A stretch of DNA of 9,184 nucleotides from CF-161 sp035259145 (lineage in GTDB: Bacteria; Chloroflexota; Dormibacteria; Dormibacterales; Dormibacteraceae), in the NCBI GenBank assembly GCA_035259145.1, contig DATFWQ010000291.1, forward strand, positions 1-9,184, given 5' to 3'. Positions 6,056 through 9,184 of the stretch are shown here, one piece after another. Within the stretch, counting starts at the first letter, position 1. Every line of letters begins with the position of its first letter. A program made the translations under genes and the position numbers. The notes below the pieces were generated by a model. It saw nothing but the letters and a program-made list of their open reading frames with translations, did not search any database and was not told the DNA's origin.

Positions 6056-6290
6056 CGTGCAGTAACCCTCCCAGGCGGTCGTGGCGAACGATTTGGCCAT
6101 ACATTGGGAGCGGAACGACGTTGTGCTCAGCGGGAGCCGGGCAGCCCTGGTCGAGGCCTTGGTGGGGGCGCGCCTGGTGATAGTGGACCAGGAACTCCTT
6201 GATCACAGCCTCCAGGTGGCGGGCGCTGAAGATGAGTAGGTGATCGAGCACCCCTCGCCGGCATGTGCCGACGAACCTTTCGCAGATCGG
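6056..6290 (-). pseudogene. Second IS transposase C-terminal fragment, cut by a group II intron
   Basis: ICERFVGTCRRGVLDHLLIF, then ARHLEAVIKEF, HYHQARPHQGL and RHDRLGGLLH: clearly the same family as 467-718 but a different, diverged copy. It starts abruptly at the ICERF motif, a few bases from where the other copy was split, and everything upstream (the Asp-bearing part) is missing. At its 3' end the similarity stops after LLH, where the intron starts; the family's last residues (EYxRAA) are absent. It still includes the conserved catalytic Glu. Non-functional. Confidence 0.8.
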
Positions 6291-6419
6291 AGGCCCAAGA
6301 TCATGGGCAGGGATCATGGCGACCGGGTCGGGGCGGATGTCGGCTTTCCCGGTGTTGACGCGATTATCGGTCGCCGAGTTACAGGGACGATCCACTTTCT
6401 TGAACGGCACCCGTGTACC
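6291..6419. other. Unexplained 129-bp segment between two broken genes
   Basis: It is bounded by abrupt loss of transposase similarity at 6290 and of hydrolase similarity at 6420. The minus frame is open through it (FKKVDRPCNSATDNRVNTG), but I recognise no protein and no clear inverted repeat. It may be the end of a lost mobile element. Confidence 0.4.
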
Positions 6420-6483
6420 CCCTCACCTCGTAGTGGAGGCTCCCACCGGGCACCCTCAGCATGTCCGTCCTGCTATACGCCAT
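6420..6483 (-). pseudogene. Alpha/beta hydrolase, 5' end only
   Basis: An ATG at 6483-6481 with GAGGCG a short way upstream starts MAYSRTDMLRVPGGSLHYEV followed by RG. This is the standard opening of an alpha/beta hydrolase (first strand before the HG oxyanion loop). The expected GPxLLLIPG does not follow: after about 22 codons the sequence switches to the unexplained 6291-6419 segment. It was originally transcribed divergently from the ABC operon, sharing the 6484-6643 intergenic region. The Ser-His-Asp triad is absent, so there is no activity. Very short, so the family call rests on a single motif. Confidence 0.55.
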
Positions 6484-6602
6484 CGATTCGCCTCTATGGT
6501 GCCGTGGAGCCTCGAGGGCGCGGGCCTGCGGCGCCGGCAGCCGTATGATTCGAGCCGATGCTGCTCTAGGTCGTTCCGAGCCACCTCGCGAAACGGGCAG
6601 CC

Positions 6603-6624
6603 CTGCGGGACTGGACTCCCGCAG
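6603..6624. promoter_or_regulatory. Perfect 8-bp inverted repeat in the ABC operon leader
   Basis: CTGCGGGA (6603-6610), loop CTGGAC, TCCCGCAG (6617-6624), ending 9 nt before the RBS AGGAG. It could be an operator for a dimeric repressor or an RNA hairpin influencing translation or attenuation. No poly-T follows, so a simple terminator is unlikely. A TATGAT at 6544-6549 might be a -10 box, without a good -35. Confidence 0.45.
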
Positions 6625-6643
6625 CGAGACTCTAGGAGCAGCA

Positions 6644-7582
6644 GTGACCGACTTCCCCTCCCGGCCCTCCCCACCCGTCGCGGCCGAGGGCCTGGTCAAG
6701 ACCTATGGCGATCGTCGAGCCGTCGACCGCATCGACTTCGAGGTGCGCGACGGCGTTTGCTTCGGCTTCCTCGGTCCCAACGGCGCCGGCAAGACGACGA
6801 CCATGCGGATGCTCTACGGCCGCCTGCGCCGGGACTCCGGCCGACTCGACGTGCTGGGCCTCGATCCCGACCGCTGCCGGCGCCAGGTGCGCCAGCGGCT
6901 GGGAGTCGTCACCCAGGCCAACGACCTCGACCAGGACCTGGACGTGCGCGAGAACTTAGTCGTCTTCGCCGGCCACTTCGGCCTGCACGGCCGCGAGGTG
7001 CGGGAGCGGGCGCGGGAGCTGCTCGAGTTCTTCGACCTGGGCGGGCGGGCCACCTCCCACGTGCGGGACCTGTCGGGCGGCCTGCAGCGCCGCCTGCTGA
7101 TCGCGCGCTCGCTGATGCACGATCCGGAGCTCCTGGTGCTCGACGAGCCGACGACGGGCCTCGACCCGCAGGCGCGCATCCTGGTGTGGCAGCGGATCGC
7201 CGAGCTGCGCCAGCGCGGCGTGACCGTCGTGCTGACCACCCACTACATGGAGGAGGCCGCCCGCCTCTGCGACGAGGTCGTCGTGATGGACCAGGGCCGG
7301 ATCGTGGAGCGAGGCGCCCCGCGGGACCTGATCCTGCGCCACGCCGGCGAGCAGGTGGTCGAGGTGCGCTGGCCGCTGGGGACGCCGGCTCCACCCGGCG
7401 GGCCCGAGGTACGGCGCGTCGACCTGCTCGGCGACCGGCTCCTGCTGTTCGCCGACAACCCGGCCGCAGCCCTCGGCCTCGTGCGCGGGCGCGTCGACAG
7501 CGAGACCACGATCGTGCGGCCCGCGACGCTAGAGGACGTCTTCATCCACCTGACCGGTCGCCTTCTCGAGGAGGGTGAGTGA
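6644..7582 (+). CDS. ABC-2 exporter ATP-binding subunit (NodI/DrrA type)
   Basis: 312 aa. The GTG at 6644 is favoured because AGGAG (6634-6638) lies 5 nt upstream and the ABC domain begins about 12 codons later; a frame extending back to 6461 adds a low-complexity stretch without homology. It hydrolyses ATP to power export through the membrane partner encoded next. Visible motifs are Walker A GPNGAGKTT (44-52), Q-loop Gln91, signature LSGGLQRR (143-150), Walker B LLVLDEP (163-169) with Glu168, D-loop and switch His200. The C-terminal ~90 residues (from ~225) form the usual accessory part of NodI/DrrA-like subunits, ending EDVFIHLTGR. The stop overlaps the permease start by one base. All catalytic residues are present. 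The substrate is not predictable; drugs, lipids or oligosaccharides are exported by relatives. Confidence 0.93.
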   Translation: MTDFPSRPSPPVAAEGLVKTYGDRRAVDRIDFEVRDGVCFGFLGPNGAGKTTTMRMLYGRLRRDSGRLDVLGLDPDRCRRQVRQRLGVVTQANDLDQDLDVRENLVVFAGHFGLHGREVRERARELLEFFDLGGRATSHVRDLSGGLQRRLLIARSLMHDPELLVLDEPTTGLDPQARILVWQRIAELRQRGVTVVLTTHYMEEAARLCDEVVVMDQGRIVERGAPRDLILRHAGEQVVEVRWPLGTPAPPGGPEVRRVDLLGDRLLLFADNPAAALGLVRGRVDSETTIVRPATLEDVFIHLTGRLLEEGE

Positions 7583-8349
7583 TGGTCGCGAGCCTGGCCC
7601 GGAGCGCCAGCATTTGGAGGCGGGAGGCGTTGGTCTGGCGCCACCTCTGGCGGACGTCGGTCCTGCTCAACTTCGGCCAGCCTGTCATGTGGCTCGTCGC
7701 CTTCGGGTTCGCCCTCGGCTCCTACATCACGCTCGGCCGCCCCGGCTCCTACCTGGCCTTCGTGGCGCCCGGCCTGCTCGCCATCACGTCGATGAACATC
7801 GTCACGTTCGACACGATGTTCGGGACCTGGGTCAAGCTGCACGAGTGGGGCGTCTACGAGGCCGTCTCGACGACCCCTGTCAGCCCGCGTGAGATCGTAT
7901 TCGGCACCTTCCTCTGGGAGTCCACGCGCTCCCTCATGTACGGCGGCGTGTTCATGCTCGTGATGCTGCTGCTGGGCCTGCTGCGCTCGCCGTGGGCGGT
8001 GCTGCTGCCGGTGCTCCTGGCGACCGCTGGGCCGCTCTTTGCGGCGCCCGCGGTCGCCTGGGCGATCGTGACCGGCAAGTCCTTCAACAACCTCTTCTAC
8101 TACACCGAGCTCGTGATCTCGCCGATGTTCTTCTTCTCCGGTGCCTTCTTCCCCGTCGACCGCCTGCCCCAGTACCTGCAGGCGCCGATCTGGATCACGC
8201 CCCTCTACCACATGGTCCAGATCGCGCGCGGGCTGACGCTCGGCCAGGTCTCCGGGTGGCTCTGGGTCGACGCCGCCTACCTGCTCCTGGTGACGGCGCT
8301 CCTCACGCCGATCGCCATCCGCCTGCTCGACCGCTTCCTGACGACGTGA
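7582..8349 (+). CDS. ABC-2 exporter permease subunit (NodJ type)
   Basis: 255 aa. The ATG at 7582 overlaps the ATPase stop (TGATG), with GAGGAGGG (7568-7575) 6 nt upstream; the GTG immediately before is less likely. It is an integral inner-membrane protein forming the channel of the exporter. About six transmembrane segments are visible (~27-48, 60-82, 115-137, 140-165, 170-192, 225-247). The conserved ABC-2 stretch SPMFFFSGAFFPVDRLPQYL (~182-201) is typical of NodJ-like permeases. The cytoplasmic N-terminus (RREALVWRHLWRTS) is the usual coupling region. With the ATPase it makes a complete two-gene exporter, presumably a 2+2 complex. Nothing is broken, and codon use is uniformly GC3-rich, unlike the debris on either side. 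No terminator is evident after the stop. Confidence 0.92.
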   Translation: MVASLARSASIWRREALVWRHLWRTSVLLNFGQPVMWLVAFGFALGSYITLGRPGSYLAFVAPGLLAITSMNIVTFDTMFGTWVKLHEWGVYEAVSTTPVSPREIVFGTFLWESTRSLMYGGVFMLVMLLLGLLRSPWAVLLPVLLATAGPLFAAPAVAWAIVTGKSFNNLFYYTELVISPMFFFSGAFFPVDRLPQYLQAPIWITPLYHMVQIARGLTLGQVSGWLWVDAAYLLLVTALLTPIAIRLLDRFLTT

Positions 8350-8722
8350 CCGCGGGCAAGCGTTCCAATTACTTCACCCGGCTGCCACACGAGGTCGCGC
8401 ATTCGTCTGTTGGACCATATCCAAGGCGGTCAGAGGCTCGGCTTGATGGCATGGGCAGCACATGCGAATCGTCGTAAGGCCGTCATAGTAGAGCGAGCCA
8501 AAGGTGCTGTCAGGCTTCGAACCAAAAGGTGAGTGGCCTGTCTCGGTCCCTGGTCGGCGATGCTGGTGATCGCGATCCACCAATGCTGCGCCGGCTTCTA
8601 CATTGCGCCTGGTGTTCGCGTCCAACCACAAAGGAAGGCGACCTACTGTGAATGGCAAAGGGGGTGCGCGTGTCTCCGGCGGGGTGTGCGGTTACACCTT
8701 CTGCGTCACCTCGTCAGGCGGC
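8350..8722. other. Unassigned stretch after the ABC operon
   Basis: Several short overlapping frames are open on both strands (for example 8374-8658 minus), but none has a good RBS, recognisable motif or codon bias like the ABC genes. I see no tRNA, terminator or repeat array. Probably decayed DNA. Confidence 0.5.
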
Positions 8723-8830
8723 TCAGCGGTACTGGTGGATCACGGCGCCGAGCCGATCCTCGCGCACCAGTTCGCCGCCCGACGCGGGCCGGTGCTCTGC
8801 CGGCGGGCGGGGCAATCGCCGCTCTACTTG
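8723..8830 (-). pseudogene. Third transposase C-terminal scrap
   Basis: The minus translation ends PPAEHRPASGGELVREDRLG then AVIHQYR and a TGA (8725-8723), followed by codons for Ala-Ala and another stop. DRLGxxIHxYRxAA is the characteristic tail of the same broad integrase-core transposase family as the other two fragments, here with a stop in place of one codon. Only about 35 codons are recognisable; the catalytic domain is gone. Confidence 0.5.
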
Positions 8831-8961
8831 TGCCATTACACGAGTACAAGTCGAGTCCACCATGCTCAGCACGCGGCTGTCAGGCCACCACCTGCGACTG
8901 TGAGGCACAGGCTGGAACCCTACACGTCTCATGCCGGCTTTGAGGCAGACCACTCGATTTG

Positions 8962-9132
8962 TTAGGAAGTCAGCACGTCCCAAACACACGTTTGCGCTTT
9001 GAACCGTCCGATCTTCGTCCACAGAAACGCGACCACGAAGGTTAGGGCACCTATCGATCCGACGAGCGCCTGACCGATGAGGATCCAGCGGTTGAGAATC
9101 TCCTGTATCGGTTGGATGGTGTCAGTGGGCAT
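8962..9132 (-). CDS. Small single-span membrane protein, possibly truncated
   Basis: 56 aa. The ATG at 9132-9130 is chosen over an upstream in-frame GTG because AAGGAGG lies 10 nt before it. The protein MPTDTIQPIQEILNRWILIG continues QALVGSIGALTFVVAFLWTKI, giving one strong hydrophobic span (~15-38) after a short polar N-terminus, then a basic stretch and an unremarkable tail ending at TAA (8964-8962). The layout loosely recalls VirB2/TrbC-like or other small conjugation-associated membrane proteins, which would have a second span. Its absence suggests a 3' truncation, but I cannot assign a family. It reads toward the transposase scrap. Confidence 0.45.
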   Translation of the reverse strand: MPTDTIQPIQEILNRWILIGQALVGSIGALTFVVAFLWTKIGRFKAQTCVWDVLTS

Positions 9133-9184
9133 CGACGGCGGACCTCCTTGCTGCGTTGCTGCGGAGTCCACGCTAGAGGCGGGC

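Noticed and set aside
6461..6643. Longer N-terminus for the ABC ATPase
   Set aside because: The added 61 residues lack homology, span the dyad and intergenic region, and the GTG at 6644 has a good RBS.
7243..8211. 322-aa minus-strand open frame
   Set aside because: Antisense to the ABC operon; highly charged, repetitive composition typical of GC-rich shadow frames.
8505..8530. GGTTCGAA on the minus strand as a tRNA T-loop
   Set aside because: The flanking bases do not form a T-stem and no anticodon or acceptor arms are present.
1..9184. CRISPR array, rRNA, tRNA or integron attC sites
   Set aside because: No regularly spaced repeats and no recognisable RNA gene or attC-like structure were seen on either strand.

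Overview
The window is high-GC, repeat-rich accessory DNA, probably from a soil actinobacterium or a related high-GC lineage such as Chloroflexota or Dormibacterota. That is inferred from base composition, GTG/TTG starts and gene types; no marker gene fixes the taxon. Most of it is a mobile-element graveyard with elements nested in one another. The only ordinary intact operon is an ABC-2 exporter at 6644-8349.

Layout. 85-432 (-) is the decayed C-terminal end of a ROK sugar kinase. 433-4981 is an IS with 20-bp inverted repeats (19/20 identical) and a minus-strand DDE transposase. A 3,328-bp serine-recombinase element (717-4046, + strand) splits that transposase. Removing the element and keeping one copy of the shared TT dinucleotide restores a 356-aa transposase reading frame. 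4982-5507 is a sialidase-like (BNR) fragment. About 5546-6055 (-) is the 5' part of a group II intron, inserted near the 3' end of a second transposase fragment (6056-6290). 6291-6419 is unexplained, and 6420-6483 (-) is the first 22 codons or so of an alpha/beta hydrolase. After the ABC operon come an unassigned stretch, a third transposase C-terminal scrap (8723-8830) and a 56-aa membrane protein (8962-9132, -).

The recombinase element is the most interesting part. A near-consensus promoter (1135-1163) drives three overlapping genes: an HTH protein (1191-1703), an 86-aa protein (1700-1960) and a 694-aa large serine recombinase (1957-4041). A canonical A AAA AAG slippery heptamer, with an SD-like tract upstream and a potential hairpin downstream, lies in the correct register to fuse the first two by -1 frameshifting. 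A DUF5372-like gene sits at the left end without a proper start. The right end carries a Shine-Dalgarno sequence and an ATG overlapping the recombinase stop. Joining the two ends, as in an excised circle, puts that ATG in frame with the DUF5372 gene. The element therefore appears to carry a gene that is complete, and placed fourth in the recombinase operon, only when the element is circular. Integration would cut it off from its promoter, RBS and start codon.
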